Shown: positions 10,719 to 19,298, counted from the stretch's first letter. The stretch: DNA of 64,000 nucleotides from Arthrobacter pigmenti (GCF_011927905.1 NZ_JAATJL010000001.1:2108001-2172000); one strand, 5' to 3'. Notes: a model not told the origin generated them from the letters alone. Translations and numbers: made by a program.

Positions 10719-10756
10719 CGCGATATATCGTGTCTTGCAAGACGCGATATATCGCG
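10719..10756 (+). promoter_or_regulatory. 38-bp palindromic operator of the DUF4097-padR operon
   Basis: Two copies of the self-complementary CGATATATCG (10721-10730 and 10745-10754) flank a TCTTGCAAGA centre, making a nearly perfect inverted repeat across 10719-10756. It ends 22 bp before the ATG of the DUF4097 gene. TTGCAA (10735-10740) and TATCCT (10760-10765) could be promoter elements with a 19-bp spacer inside it. The second gene of the operon is a PadR regulator, so autoregulation through this site is the simplest reading. Confidence 0.75.
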
Positions 10757-10778
10757 ATGTATCCTACGAAGGGTAATC

Positions 10779-11630
10779 ATGGAACAGCAACAATGGCAGA
10801 TCGGCTCTCCGCAAACCCTCGAGCTCGACGATGTCCGCTCGATCAAGGCCGGGATCATCGCCGGCCGCGTGGATATCCTGGTTCATGACGAACCGGTAAC
10901 CCGCATTGAGGTGTCCGAGGTGCACGGTGAGCCCATTGACCTGACGCTGAATGACGGCGTGCTGGAGCTCGTGCACACGCCTGGTTCGGCCCGCGGCGGA
11001 TGGCTTGGGTTCACCGGCCAGATTGTCACTGGCAGGACAAAGGAAGCTGCCGTCATCAGTATCGCGGTTCCCGAAGGAACGGCCGTGGCACTGCGCACGG
11101 TGAGCGGCGACGGACTGGCCTGCGGCACGCGGGAGACAACACTGGACACCGTCTCCGGCTCGATCATGGCCGATGACACCACCGGTACCCTGCGGGTCAG
11201 CACCGTCAGCGGCGAAGCCATCGTCCGGCACCACAGTGGCCATCTCGTCGCCAAAACCGTCTCGGGGGAGGTGACTGCCTCCGGTTACTGCGAGAGTATC
11301 CGGACCAACAGCGTCAGCGGCGGGATCACGCTGGACCTGCTGGGTGACCCGGGTGACCTGGTGGCGAAAACCGTCTCCGGTGACCTCACGGTGCGGCTTT
11401 CAGGCGAGGTGGGCGTCGACGTATCTGCGACGTCGGTTTCGGGAAGTTTGACGGTGAACGATCAAAAGTTCACAGCCCGAGGCAACCACACGCATCGGGA
11501 AGCCGGGTCCACAGGGTCCGTCCTGACGGTGCGGGCAAGCTCCGTCTCCGGCGATATCGCAATCTTTCACCATCGTCCCGACTATCTCGCCGGCAACGGC
11601 TCCGTCGAGGTGCAGGACGGTGGGCTCTAG
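10779..11630 (+). CDS. DUF4097-family beta-strand repeat protein
   Basis: The 283-residue protein is built from short beta repeats punctuated by a recurring (T/S)VSG motif: RTVSGDG, DTVSGSI, STVSGEA, KTVSGEV, NSVSGGI, KTVSGDL, TSVSGSL, SSVSGDI. This pattern is typical of DUF4097 proteins, which probably form a right-handed beta solenoid. There is no signal peptide or membrane segment, so it is predicted cytosolic. The ATG at 10779 has GAAGGG five bases upstream. Its stop overlaps the start of padR by one base, and this partnership with PadR recurs in Gram-positive genomes, but no biochemical role is known to me. Confidence 0.8.
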   Translation: MEQQQWQIGSPQTLELDDVRSIKAGIIAGRVDILVHDEPVTRIEVSEVHGEPIDLTLNDGVLELVHTPGSARGGWLGFTGQIVTGRTKEAAVISIAVPEGTAVALRTVSGDGLACGTRETTLDTVSGSIMADDTTGTLRVSTVSGEAIVRHHSGHLVAKTVSGEVTASGYCESIRTNSVSGGITLDLLGDPGDLVAKTVSGDLTVRLSGEVGVDVSATSVSGSLTVNDQKFTARGNHTHREAGSTGSVLTVRASSVSGDIAIFHHRPDYLAGNGSVEVQDGGL

Positions 11631-12253
11631 TGCCTGCAGTCTTTGCGCACGGTGCGTTGCGCCTCTACCTGCTGGCGCTGCTCGAGGATGGCCCGAAGCA
11701 CGGATACGAGATCATCAGGGCGCTGGAGGACCGCTTTGGTGGAACCTACTCCCCCAGCGCAGGCACCATCTACCCGCGCTTGTCGAAGCTGCAGGCTGAA
11801 GGACTCGTGTCAACCGAGTCCGAGGGCCGCCGGACCACATATTCCATCACCGCGCACGGACTGGCAGAGTTGACGAAGCGCCGGGGCGACCTCGCCGACA
11901 TCGAGGAAGACATCTCAGCTTCAGTACGTCGTCTGGCTGACGGCCTGCGGGAGGAAATCCGCGCCAACATGCGCGGACTGAGGGCAGACGTTGCCGCCTC
12001 GGCCGAGGCCGCGCGGCGGTCAGCGCGGCAGGCACGGCAGAGCCAGCCACCCTCCAGCGACTCCGGGAATCGTCGGGTCCTCAAGGATCTGGAACAACTC
12101 GTCAGCGAGTTCCGCGACGATGTCCGCAGCGATCTGCGACACCACGCTGCCCAGGCGCAGGGTGGGATCAACGACGCCGTCGCCGAAACTGTGCGCACGG
12201 TACTCCGCCAGGCGCAGTCGTCCATCCGCGACTCTCTGTCCCGTCTGCAGTAA
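11630..12253 (+). CDS. PadR family transcriptional regulator with long C-terminal helical region
   Basis: Residues 1-80 form the PadR winged helix (LRLYLLALLEDGPKHGYEI, FGGTYSPSAGTIYPRLSKLQAEGLV, then the wing GRRTTYSIT). The remaining 125 residues are highly charged and helical with several amphipathic stretches (EEDISASVRRLADGLREEIRANM; a QARQSQPPSSDSGN linker; LKDLEQLVSEFRDDVRSDLRHH), longer than the usual PadR C-terminal dimerisation helix. The GTG start overlaps the TAG of the DUF4097 gene. It most likely represses its own operon from the palindrome at 10719-10756; its inducer is unknown. Confidence 0.88.
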   Translation: MPAVFAHGALRLYLLALLEDGPKHGYEIIRALEDRFGGTYSPSAGTIYPRLSKLQAEGLVSTESEGRRTTYSITAHGLAELTKRRGDLADIEEDISASVRRLADGLREEIRANMRGLRADVAASAEAARRSARQARQSQPPSSDSGNRRVLKDLEQLVSEFRDDVRSDLRHHAAQAQGGINDAVAETVRTVLRQAQSSIRDSLSRLQ

Positions 12254-12258
12254 GAACT

Positions 12259-13230
12259 TCAGCCGGCGTGGTCGAACACGATCTTCCCGAACACTTCTTC
12301 CCGGACCATCCGCTCAAAACCTGCGTGTGCTTCCGCGAGTGGAAGGACGGAATCCACCGCCGGACGCACGCCCGTTACAGCCACGAACTGTGCGAGGCGC
12401 TGCAGTTCATCCCTGGTGCCCATGGTGGACCCGAAAACCTTCAACTGGAGAAAGAAGATCCGGTTGAGATCCGCGGACGGCGCAGGCCCGCTGGTAGCTC
12501 CGCAGGTCACGACGGCGCCACCTGGTTTGAGTGCCTTGAGGGAGTGCGACCAGGTGGCTTCCCCGACCGAGTCGAACACAACATCCACGCGCTCCGGGAG
12601 GCGCGCACCGGCGTCGAACACGTCTGCCGCTCCCAGCGCGCGTGCCTGTTCCTGCTTGCGCGCACTTCGGCTGGTTGCCCACACCCGAAAACCGGCCGCG
12701 CTGCCGAGCGCGATCAGTGCAGTGGCTACGCCTCCGCCTGCCCCCTGCACCAGGATCGTGGAACCCGGTGCCGCCGGCGAGGTCGTGAAGAGCATGCGGT
12801 AGGCGGTGAGCCACGACGTCGGAAGGCAGGCGGCCTCGGAAAAGCTGAGCTCAGGCGGTTTCGGAACGAGGTTCCGGGCCGGCACCCAGACGTAATCCGC
12901 CATCGTGCCCGGATAGCGCTCCGACAGGAGCGAACGGCGGGGATCCAGAGTTTCGTCGTCCCGCCAGCCGGGCGAGGAAATCACGCCGTGCACGAGGACC
13001 TCATTGCCGTCGTCGTCGATTCCGGCCGCATCGCAGCCCAACACCATCGGCAGCTTCTCCTCCCCCAGTCCAACGCCGCGCAGCGACCAAAGGTCGTGAT
13101 GATTCAGGGACGACGCCAGCACCCGCACCCGGCGGAAATCCTCCGGGACCTCCGGCTCGGGAAGCTCACCGAACTTCAGCCCGGTCAGTGGCGCTTGGGG
13201 GGAGATCGACTCGGCGTACACTGCGCGCAT
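12259..13230 (-). CDS. MDR-superfamily NAD(P)H-dependent reductase (zinc-binding dehydrogenase family)
   Basis: The 323-residue protein has the GroES-like N-terminal half (VRVLASSLNHHDLWSLRGVG; VLGCDAAGIDDDGNEVLVHG) and the Rossmann half with nucleotide motif VQGAGGGVATALIALGSAAG near residue 170. The structural-zinc cysteines of alcohol dehydrogenases are absent, so it resembles the quinone-oxidoreductase-like branch of the family. The ATG at 13230 is preceded by GAAGGAG six bases away; an upstream in-frame extension of 23 residues is unlikely. It is convergent with padR, with only six bases between stops. Confidence 0.82.
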   Translation of the reverse strand: MRAVYAESISPQAPLTGLKFGELPEPEVPEDFRRVRVLASSLNHHDLWSLRGVGLGEEKLPMVLGCDAAGIDDDGNEVLVHGVISSPGWRDDETLDPRRSLLSERYPGTMADYVWVPARNLVPKPPELSFSEAACLPTSWLTAYRMLFTTSPAAPGSTILVQGAGGGVATALIALGSAAGFRVWATSRSARKQEQARALGAADVFDAGARLPERVDVVFDSVGEATWSHSLKALKPGGAVVTCGATSGPAPSADLNRIFFLQLKVFGSTMGTRDELQRLAQFVAVTGVRPAVDSVLPLAEAHAGFERMVREEVFGKIVFDHAG

Positions 13231-13377
13231 TGGTGCTCCTTCGCTCGGGCAATCCTGATGGGGTTCCGCTGCCATCCTATGCACCGTGCGCATCCTCATC
13301 GGCTCATCCGGCGTTTAGGTCGCGGCCGCCCGCATGTGCGAGACTTGACTGCAGTCCAGCTAGGTAAGGAGGCAGCC

Positions 13378-13452
13378 ATGAGCAAGCGTGCACGCAAGCG
13401 CCGTGATCGCAAGCGCGGCGGCGCTAACCACGGTAAGCGCCCCAACACCTGA
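13378..13452 (+). CDS. 50S ribosomal protein bL37 (24 residues)
   Basis: A tiny ORF encodes MSKRARKRRDRKRGG followed by ANHGKRPNT, the size, basic composition and ANHGKRPN ending of actinobacterial bL37, a small protein first seen in mycobacterial ribosome structures. The ATG at 13378 follows AAGGAGG by four bases, one of the best ribosome binding sites in the window. A strong terminator lies 18 bp beyond the stop. It is easily missed by gene callers. Confidence 0.85.
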   Translation: MSKRARKRRDRKRGGANHGKRPNT

Positions 13453-13470
13453 CATCACGGTCAAGAGCAG

Positions 13471-13500
13471 AAAAACCCCCGTCCGAGGACGGGGGTTTTT
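13471..13500. terminator. Bidirectional intrinsic terminator
   Basis: AAAAACCCCCGTCC (13471-13484) pairs perfectly with 13487-13500. A run of T ends the plus strand copy and a run of A begins it, so it can terminate both bL37 (plus) and rsrA (minus). Confidence 0.92.
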
Positions 13501-13522
13501 CCATGTCTGACCTGCTTCGTGG

Positions 13523-13783
13523 TCAGTGGTCCACAGTCTTGACTTGGCTGATCCGGTCCAGAATGCTGGCCTTCAGCGTAGCGGGCGCAACTTCGGTGCA
13601 GGACCGCTTGACCACGGAGCGGATAAGGCACTCCAGATCGTGTTCTTGTGCGCACTCCGGGCAGTCTTCGAGGTGGTCCTTGATTTCCACCAGGTCCGCA
13701 TGCGACAGGGCGCCATCGAGGTACTCGTAGAGCCGCTCGATTCGTGAGTCGTCGCAGTTGCCAAGGCTATGGCAGTCGCTCAT
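13523..13783 (-). CDS. rsrA: Zinc-dependent anti-sigma factor of the mycothiol system (RsrA-like)
   Basis: The 86-residue protein has the ZAS-domain pattern H-x3-C-x2-C (HLEDCPEC, residues 37-44), with upstream Cys residues in SDCHSLGNC that may complete the zinc/redox switch. In Streptomyces, RsrA holds SigR inactive until thiol oxidation expels zinc. Its ATG overlaps the end of the sigR gene by four bases (ATGA), the usual sigma/anti-sigma arrangement. Confidence 0.92.
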   Translation of the reverse strand: MSDCHSLGNCDDSRIERLYEYLDGALSHADLVEIKDHLEDCPECAQEHDLECLIRSVVKRSCTEVAPATLKASILDRISQVKTVDH

Positions 13784-14457
13784 TTTCCGCTCTCCTGGGT
13801 AGTTCCGCCCTTGCCGGCGGAAGCGCGTGCCGGAACATTCATGCCGCGCTCGTGCGCGTACTCCGATAGAAGCTCGCGCAGCAGCTTCCGGCCACGGTGC
13901 AACCGCGACATGACCGTCCCGATCGGGGTGTTCATGATGTCCGAGATTTCCTTGTACGCGAAGCCCTCCACGTCAGAGAAGTACACAGCCAGGCGGAACT
14001 CCTCCGGGATCGCCTGCAGGGCCTGCTTCACGTCGGAGTCCGGCAGGTGGTCGAGCGCCTCAACCTCTGCCGACCGCAACCCGCTTGAGGTGTGTTCGGC
14101 CGCCTTTGCCAGCTGCCAGTCCTCAATGGTGTCGGAATGGGACTGCAGGGGCTCGCGCTGCCGCTTGCGGTACAGGTTGATGTACGTGTTGGTAAGGATC
14201 CGGTACAGCCATGCTTTCAGGTTGGTTCCCGGTTTGTACTGGTGGAAGGCGGAGAATGCCTTTGTGTAGGCCTCCTGCACCAGGTCCTCGGCGTCAGCGG
14301 GATTACGGGCCATCCGCATTGCCGCCGAGTAGAGCTGATCCACGTACTGCATGGCGTCCCGCTCAAACCTCGCCGTCCTCTCGGACTCGGATTCCTTGGA
14401 CACGTCCAGATGCTCATCTTCGGCTGGGCTGGGCCCGGCCGCGGCTGTGGTATTCAT
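13780..14457 (-). CDS. sigR: ECF sigma factor SigR (thiol-oxidative stress)
   Basis: The 225-residue protein has sigma-70 region 2 ([66 protein letters not shown]) and region 4 ([46 protein letters not shown]), matching SigR/SigH. The ATG at 14457 fits the normal SigR N-terminus but has a poor ribosome binding site. The same frame stays open upstream to a GTG at 14577, which would add 40 residues, and a SigR-type promoter lies just beyond. This resembles the Streptomyces arrangement in which an extended unstable isoform is made from the induced transcript. Confidence 0.93.
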   Translation of the reverse strand: MNTTAAAGPSPAEDEHLDVSKESESERTARFERDAMQYVDQLYSAAMRMARNPADAEDLVQEAYTKAFSAFHQYKPGTNLKAWLYRILTNTYINLYRKRQREPLQSHSDTIEDWQLAKAAEHTSSGLRSAEVEALDHLPDSDVKQALQAIPEEFRLAVYFSDVEGFAYKEISDIMNTPIGTVMSRLHRGRKLLRELLSEYAHERGMNVPARASAGKGGTTQESGK

Positions 14458-14612
14458 TGCTGCAAAGTCTACGCGTCCGCGAACCTGACGAACCGGCTTC
14501 GCGAGCGTTGGGGCACTCACGCGGAGTTGGCCGACGTTTTCCCTCGTCGATGTTGCAGTACCCAAGATGCTCCTCACCTACGTCGCCCAGCATTACCCGT
14601 CGTACACCAGCC

Positions 14613-14640
14613 ATAACGGTGTGCCGTCACGGGATATTCC
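14613..14640 (-). promoter_or_regulatory. SigR-type autoregulatory promoter
   Basis: On the minus strand GGAAT (14640-14636) and GTTAT (14617-14613) are separated by exactly 18 bases, matching the SigR/SigH consensus GGAAT-N18-GTT. Transcription would begin near 14606, about 30 nt before the upstream GTG at 14577 and about 150 nt before the ATG at 14457. Confidence 0.85.
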
Positions 14641-14819
14641 ATGCGCCCGTGCCGGTTGGATCCCTGACCGGCGCCTGCTCGACACCCGGCGGGTGTCGAC
14701 GCCGGATCGCCACGGCGGGCGCAAAAGTGTAAAACTAGACACATTCATCCAGGTTTGTGACTGACTTTGTTCGCATACATAGATCCGGCGCCCCTCGGTG
14801 CTGGAAGCCAGGAGGCATT

Positions 14820-15401
14820 GTGACCCTTGTTCGCGTACTAGCCCGCCCATTGCTTGCCAGCAGCTTCGTCCTCACGGGCGTCGACCGGCTCCGGAACACT
14901 GACTCCACCGCAGCCGCCCTCCGCCCCACGCTGGACCGGATCAACAAGATGGTGCCGTCAGCGGCCTCCGCAACGGACAATGAGAAGCGCGTTGCACAGG
15001 TACTTGGCGCAGCTCATCTCGGCGCAGCCGTGATGCTCGGGATCGGCCGTTTCTCGCGGCTCTCAGCGCTCGTGCTCGTCGGCACTTCCGCCCTTAATAC
15101 AGCTGTGGAGTTCAACAACGCGGACTCATCCACGCCCCAGGCCCGCAAGATGCGCCGCAACCAGCTGATCAAGAACCTGTCGCTGATCGGCGCCGTGCTG
15201 CTGGCCGCTGTGGACACCAACGGCCGCCCGAGCTGGGCCTGGCGCGCCGAACATTTCGCAGAGGACGCCCGCCGCAATGCGCTTGTCCTCGGGCATGACA
15301 CCCGAAAGACCGCTCGCTCGCTGGCGCGGGACACCGAGAAGCGTCTGAAGAAGGCAGAGAAGGCTGTGCGCAAGACTGCCTCCGACGTGGCCGGCCACTA
15401 G
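14820..15401 (+). CDS. DoxX-like membrane protein with basic helical tail
   Basis: The 193-residue product begins like DoxX proteins (RVLARPLLASSFVLTGVDRLRN) and has further hydrophobic segments at QVLGAAHLGAAVMLGIG, LSALVLVGTSALNTAVEF and LIKNLSLIGAVLLAAVD. The DoxX fold is followed by about 55 charged residues rich in Lys/Arg/Ala (EKRLKKAEKAVRKTAS). The GTG at 14820 has AGGAGG four bases upstream. DoxX relatives participate in membrane oxidoreductase complexes, and the position beside sigR is suggestive, but the role is unknown. It ends six bases before aroA. Confidence 0.8.
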   Translation: MTLVRVLARPLLASSFVLTGVDRLRNTDSTAAALRPTLDRINKMVPSAASATDNEKRVAQVLGAAHLGAAVMLGIGRFSRLSALVLVGTSALNTAVEFNNADSSTPQARKMRRNQLIKNLSLIGAVLLAAVDTNGRPSWAWRAEHFAEDARRNALVLGHDTRKTARSLARDTEKRLKKAEKAVRKTASDVAGH

Positions 15402-15406
15402 TCAGT

Positions 15407-16738
15407 ATGAGCGCACCTTCCACAACCCCGTCGACGCAGTTCTGGCCGGCTCCGCATCCCGGCGGTCCGGTGAACGCAACGGTTGAAGTACCGGGTTCGA
15501 AGTCACTGACCAACCGTTACCTCATCCTCGCCGGGCTTGCCGATGGTCCGTGCAGGCTGCGCTCCCCGCTGCATTCGCGGGATTCCGCCCTGATGGTGCG
15601 TGCACTCCGTTCTCTGGGCGCGGTCATAGAGGAGATCGACGGCGAAGGGCCGTTCGGAGCTGACCTGCAGATAACTCCGATCCCCGCGGGTGCCTCGGGG
15701 GACACAACGGTTGATTGCGGGCTCGCTGGAACCGTGATGCGTTTCGTCCCACCGGTGGCCGCGCTGCGGACCGGGACCACGGCATTCGACGGCGATGAGC
15801 ACGCCCGCCGCCGTCCCATGGGCGCGGTGATCAACGCGCTGCGCGGCCTTGGCGTCGAAGTGCATGATGACGACGGCGCCCTTCCCTTCGCGGTCGCCGG
15901 CTACGGCGAGGTAAAGGGCGGCAGGCTGGTCATCGACGCCAGCGCCTCATCGCAGTTCGTCTCCGCGCTGCTCCTGGTCGGGGCACGGTTCACCGAGGGA
16001 CTGCACCTCGAGCACGTTGGAAAACCCGTTCCCAGCCTGGACCACATCGCGATGACCGTTCAGGTCCTGCGTGAAGTCGGCGTCGTCGTCGACGATTCCG
16101 TGCCCAACCACTGGCGGATTGAACCGGGGACCGTCAACGCCTTCGACGTCCGGATCGAGCCGGATCTGTCCAACGCCGGGCCCTTCCTGGCGGCAGCCCT
16201 TGCAACCGGCGGAACAGTAAGAATGCCGCACTGGCCGGCCACCACCACCCAGGTGGGCGAAAAGTGGCGGACCATCCTGCCCCAACTGGGTGCCGACGTC
16301 GTACTTACCGAGGATTCAACGCTCGTTGTCCGCGGTACAGGACGTATTACGGGCGCCGAACTGGCGGACACCAGTGAGCTGGCCCCGACCGTCGCGGCAA
16401 TCTGTGCGCTGGCCCAAACGCCATCCGTGCTGACCGGCATCGCCCACCTCCGCGGCCACGAAACGGACCGGCTGGCTGCGCTCGTTGCGGAGATCTGCCG
16501 GCTCGGTGGTGACGCCGAAGAGACGGTGGACGGCCTGATCATTCGCCCCGCGGAACTCCACGGCGGGCCATTCCACAGCTACGAGGATCACCGCATGGCC
16601 ACCGCGGGAGCAATCATCGGGCTCGCAGTACCGGGCGTGGAGGTCGAGAACATCGCCACAACCGCAAAGACCATGCCACAGTTCCCCGAGCTCTGGGAGG
16701 CACTCACCGCCACGGCTGACTCGAGCGGTACGCGGTGA
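15407..16738 (+). CDS. aroA: 3-phosphoshikimate 1-carboxyvinyltransferase (EPSP synthase)
   Basis: The 443-residue enzyme transfers enolpyruvyl from PEP to shikimate 3-phosphate in the chorismate pathway. Visible family motifs are PGSKSLTNRYLILAGLA (about 28-45), the LAGTVMRFVPPVAAL segment (about 106-120), DGDEHARRRPMG (about 127-138), SSQFVSALLLVG (about 180), and HETDRLAAL and SYEDHRMATAGAI near the C-terminus. It starts six bases after the DoxX-like gene, and its TGA overlaps the GTG of rsgA, so the three genes are probably one unit. Confidence 0.96.
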   Translation: MSAPSTTPSTQFWPAPHPGGPVNATVEVPGSKSLTNRYLILAGLADGPCRLRSPLHSRDSALMVRALRSLGAVIEEIDGEGPFGADLQITPIPAGASGDTTVDCGLAGTVMRFVPPVAALRTGTTAFDGDEHARRRPMGAVINALRGLGVEVHDDDGALPFAVAGYGEVKGGRLVIDASASSQFVSALLLVGARFTEGLHLEHVGKPVPSLDHIAMTVQVLREVGVVVDDSVPNHWRIEPGTVNAFDVRIEPDLSNAGPFLAAALATGGTVRMPHWPATTTQVGEKWRTILPQLGADVVLTEDSTLVVRGTGRITGAELADTSELAPTVAAICALAQTPSVLTGIAHLRGHETDRLAALVAEICRLGGDAEETVDGLIIRPAELHGGPFHSYEDHRMATAGAIIGLAVPGVEVENIATTAKTMPQFPELWEALTATADSSGTR

Positions 16739-17856
16739 CACCAGCGGGGTCAAGGCGCGGGATCTCATCCTGGGATGAGTCGGACGTCCGCATCAGGCCC
16801 AACAAGAAGGGGTCGCGTCCCCGCACCAAGGACCGCCCGGCGCACGAAGACGCCGTCACAGGTCGCATTATCACTGTGGACCGCGGCCGCTACACCGCCG
16901 TCGTGGATGAGGACACGCCCACCGAGCGCACAGTGATTGCTGCCCGTGCGCGCGAGTTGCGGCGCTCCCCCGTTGTCGCAGGGGACCTCGTTGCGCTGGT
17001 GGGCGACGTGACAGGTGAGCCCGATACTCTCGCGCGGCTGGTCCGTATCCATGACCGCGCGACGCTCCTGCGGCGCAGCGCCGACGACACCGATCCCGTT
17101 GAGCGAGCCGTGGTCGCGAACGCGGACCAACTGGTGATCGTGGTGGCCGCCGCCAATCCGGAGCCGCGCACCGGGTTCATCGACCGCGCACTGGTTGCAG
17201 CGTACGACGCCGGCATCCACCCGTTGCTCTGCGTCACGAAGGCGGACCTGTTGGATCCGGCCGAGCTGCTGGCCAATTACGAGCACCTTGACCTGACGAT
17301 CATCACGAGTCGAACCGCTGCAACGGACGACGCCGTGGAGTCCGTGTCCGACAGCGGCACCTCGGCGCTCCTCGCCTCCGGAGCTATCGAGCAGCTCAGG
17401 GTCCTCCTGGACGGCAAGGTGAGTGTGCTCCTTGGGCACTCGGGCGTAGGAAAGTCCACCCTGGTGAACGCCCTGACCGGTGCGAACCGGGCGACCGGCG
17501 GCGTCAACGCGGTCACGGGCCGCGGTCGGCACACGTCGTCGTCGGCGTTTGCACTGAAAGCGGCCGACGCCGCCGAGGGCACCTGGATCATTGACACGCC
17601 TGGAATACGCTCCTTCGGACTGGCACATGTGCAGCCGGACCGGATCCTCGCCGCTTTTCCCGACCTCGAGCCCGGAACCCAGGACTGCGAACGTGGCTGC
17701 CGCCACGACGAGGCAGCGGTGAACTGCGGGCTGGACGATTGGGTTGCGGCCGGACACGCGGGCGCGTCCGGGCCGGTCCGCCTTGCATCCCTCAGGCGCC
17801 TGCTCGGCGCAGGTTCGGAACCGGCAGCCGACACGAAGGAACTGGGCACACACTAA
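16735..17856 (+). CDS. rsgA: Ribosome small-subunit-dependent GTPase A
   Basis: The 373-residue protein has an OB-fold (about residues 40-115), a circularly permuted GTPase domain with VTKADLLD (G4, about 163-170), GHSGVGKSTLVN (G1, about 234-245) and DTPGIRSFG (G3, about 288), and a C-terminal zinc motif (DCERGCRHDEAAVNCGL). RsgA checks the decoding centre during late 30S assembly. The GTG overlaps the aroA stop; aroA-rsgA-hisN proximity is typical of actinobacteria. Confidence 0.95.
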   Translation: MTPAGSRRGISSWDESDVRIRPNKKGSRPRTKDRPAHEDAVTGRIITVDRGRYTAVVDEDTPTERTVIAARARELRRSPVVAGDLVALVGDVTGEPDTLARLVRIHDRATLLRRSADDTDPVERAVVANADQLVIVVAAANPEPRTGFIDRALVAAYDAGIHPLLCVTKADLLDPAELLANYEHLDLTIITSRTAATDDAVESVSDSGTSALLASGAIEQLRVLLDGKVSVLLGHSGVGKSTLVNALTGANRATGGVNAVTGRGRHTSSSAFALKAADAAEGTWIIDTPGIRSFGLAHVQPDRILAAFPDLEPGTQDCERGCRHDEAAVNCGLDDWVAAGHAGASGPVRLASLRRLLGAGSEPAADTKELGTH

Positions 17857-18021
17857 GGTGCCTGTTTTTCCTGCTAGACTGGACGCAGTTGTTGTGTTGC
17901 GCACTAATTTTTAAGCCTTGATTTCTCTCCGGAGTTCGAAAGCTTTCTTGACAGGCGAAAAGAACACCGCGACAGGAACCCCGAAGTACGGGGGGATCCT
18001 CACACTCAAGGAATAGAAAAA
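17857..18021 (+). promoter_or_regulatory. Leader region of the cold shock gene
   Basis: This 165-bp gap contains a small hairpin CCCCG-AAGTA-CGGGG (17979-17993) and an AAGGA ribosome binding site (18008-18012) before the ATG. A long structured leader is normal for csp genes and may control translation. No convincing -35/-10 pair stands out. Confidence 0.4.
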
Positions 18022-18225
18022 ATGGCTACAGGTACAGTCAAGTGGTTTAACGCTGAAAAGGGCTTTGGATTCATTGCTCCTGACGACGGCGGCGCTGACG
18101 TTTTCGCACACTTCTCCGCAATCAACTCGGGCGGCTTCCGCTCACTCGAAGAGAACCAGAAGGTCAGCTTCGAGACCACCCAGGGCCCCAAGGGTCCGCA
18201 GGCTGAGAACATCTCCGTACTCTAG
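18022..18225 (+). CDS. Cold shock protein, CspA family
   Basis: The 67-residue single cold-shock domain has RNP1 (KGFGFI, residues 14-19) and RNP2 (VFAHF, residues 28-32) and the usual start [10 protein letters not shown]. It binds single-stranded nucleic acid and melts RNA structure. A 15-bp terminator follows. Confidence 0.96.
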   Translation: MATGTVKWFNAEKGFGFIAPDDGGADVFAHFSAINSGGFRSLEENQKVSFETTQGPKGPQAENISVL

Positions 18226-18241
18226 TCTTTAGCAGCATTTC

Positions 18242-18276
18242 AGAAGGGCACCGGCCATTTGGGCCGGTGCCCTTCT
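18242..18276 (+). terminator. Hairpin terminator after the cold shock gene
   Basis: A perfect 15-bp stem (18242-18256 with 18262-18276) closes the loop ATTTG, 16 bp after the stop codon. Confidence 0.9.
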
Positions 18277-18377
18277 GTCGTAAAGGCCCTGTCTCGATAT
18301 TCGTCGGCGGCGCCACATGACCACTGATGGCACTCCGCTCCCGGATGGCCGCCGTCCCACACGATAGGTTGAGAAGT

Positions 18378-19184
18378 ATGAACCTCCAGAGCTACAACGA
18401 TGACCTGCGCCTTGCCCACGTGATGGCGGACTCGGTGGATGACCAGACCATGTCCCGGTTCAAGGCCCAGGATCTGTCGGTGGAGACAAAACCGGACTTT
18501 ACGCCGGTCACTGACGCCGACAAGTCTGCAGAGGAAGCGATCCGCGGGCAGCTTTCACGTGCCCGGCCGCGCGATGCAGTGCTAGGAGAGGAATTCGGAA
18601 GCAGCGGTGCCGGCGCGCGGCGCTGGATCATCGACCCCATCGACGGCACCAAGAACTTCGTGCGCGGCGTTCCGGTATGGGCAACGCTCATAGCCCTCGT
18701 CGATGAAGGCCGCCCCGTAGTGGGCGTCGTCAGTGCGCCGGCCCTTGGCAAGCGCTGGTGGGCGGCAACCGGCACGGGTGCGTTTATGGGGAAGTCGCTC
18801 GCGGCGGCCACCCGCCTCCGGGTGTCCAACGTGTCACGGCTGGAAGACGCATCCCTCTCCTACTCGAACCTTTCCGGTTGGCGGGAGCGCGGCAACCTCG
18901 ATGAGTTCGTATCGCTCACCGATTCGGTCTGGCGCACACGGGCCTACGGTGACTTCTGGTCCTATTGCCTCGTCGCCGAGGGAGCAGTGGATATTGCGTG
19001 CGAACCGGAATTGAACCTGTATGACATGGCTGCACTGGTACCGATCGTCACGGAGGCTGGTGGCCGCTTCACGTCTCTGGAAGGCTCAGATGGCCCTTTC
19101 GGCGGCAATGCGCTGGCAACGAACAGCACGCTGCACAACGAGGTCCTGAAGAAACTCAACCCGGCCCTCGACGACCTTTTGTAG
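18378..19184 (+). CDS. hisN: Histidinol-phosphatase, inositol monophosphatase family
   Basis: The 268-residue enzyme is of the Mg2+-dependent inositol monophosphatase fold, with metal ligands in VLGEEFG (about residue 72) and the signature [15 protein letters not shown] (about 83-97), then the C-terminal [22 protein letters not shown]. In actinobacteria this clade (HisN) dephosphorylates histidinol phosphate in histidine synthesis. I place the start at the ATG at 18378, which gives the normal N-terminus; a 17-residue upstream extension is unlikely. Its position next to aroA-rsgA supports HisN over other members. Confidence 0.88.
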   Translation: MNLQSYNDDLRLAHVMADSVDDQTMSRFKAQDLSVETKPDFTPVTDADKSAEEAIRGQLSRARPRDAVLGEEFGSSGAGARRWIIDPIDGTKNFVRGVPVWATLIALVDEGRPVVGVVSAPALGKRWWAATGTGAFMGKSLAAATRLRVSNVSRLEDASLSYSNLSGWRERGNLDEFVSLTDSVWRTRAYGDFWSYCLVAEGAVDIACEPELNLYDMAALVPIVTEAGGRFTSLEGSDGPFGGNALATNSTLHNEVLKKLNPALDDLL

Positions 19185-19190
19185 GCCTCC

Positions 19191-19226
19191 TGCGCCGAAT
19201 ACCGCCGATCCGCGGTATTCGGCGCA
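19191..19226 (+). terminator. Hairpin terminator after hisN
   Basis: A 14-bp perfect stem (19191-19204 with 19213-19226) with an 8-nt loop begins six bases after the hisN stop. Confidence 0.85.
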
Positions 19227-19298
19227 ACGGATCCGCCGCCAGTAACCCTGTAACAATGCTGCAGGGCAACGCCAACCTGTCCTATGCTGAAACACATT

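Noticed and set aside
12268-13452. 394-codon plus-strand frame antisense to the MDR reductase
   Set aside because: Mirror of a clearly coding minus-strand gene; composition is Arg/His/Gly-rich without domains. Its last 24 codons coincide with the genuine bL37 gene, which has its own start and ribosome binding site.
16765-17904. 379-codon minus-strand frame
   Set aside because: Antisense to rsgA, which shows all GTPase motifs; no independent evidence for coding.
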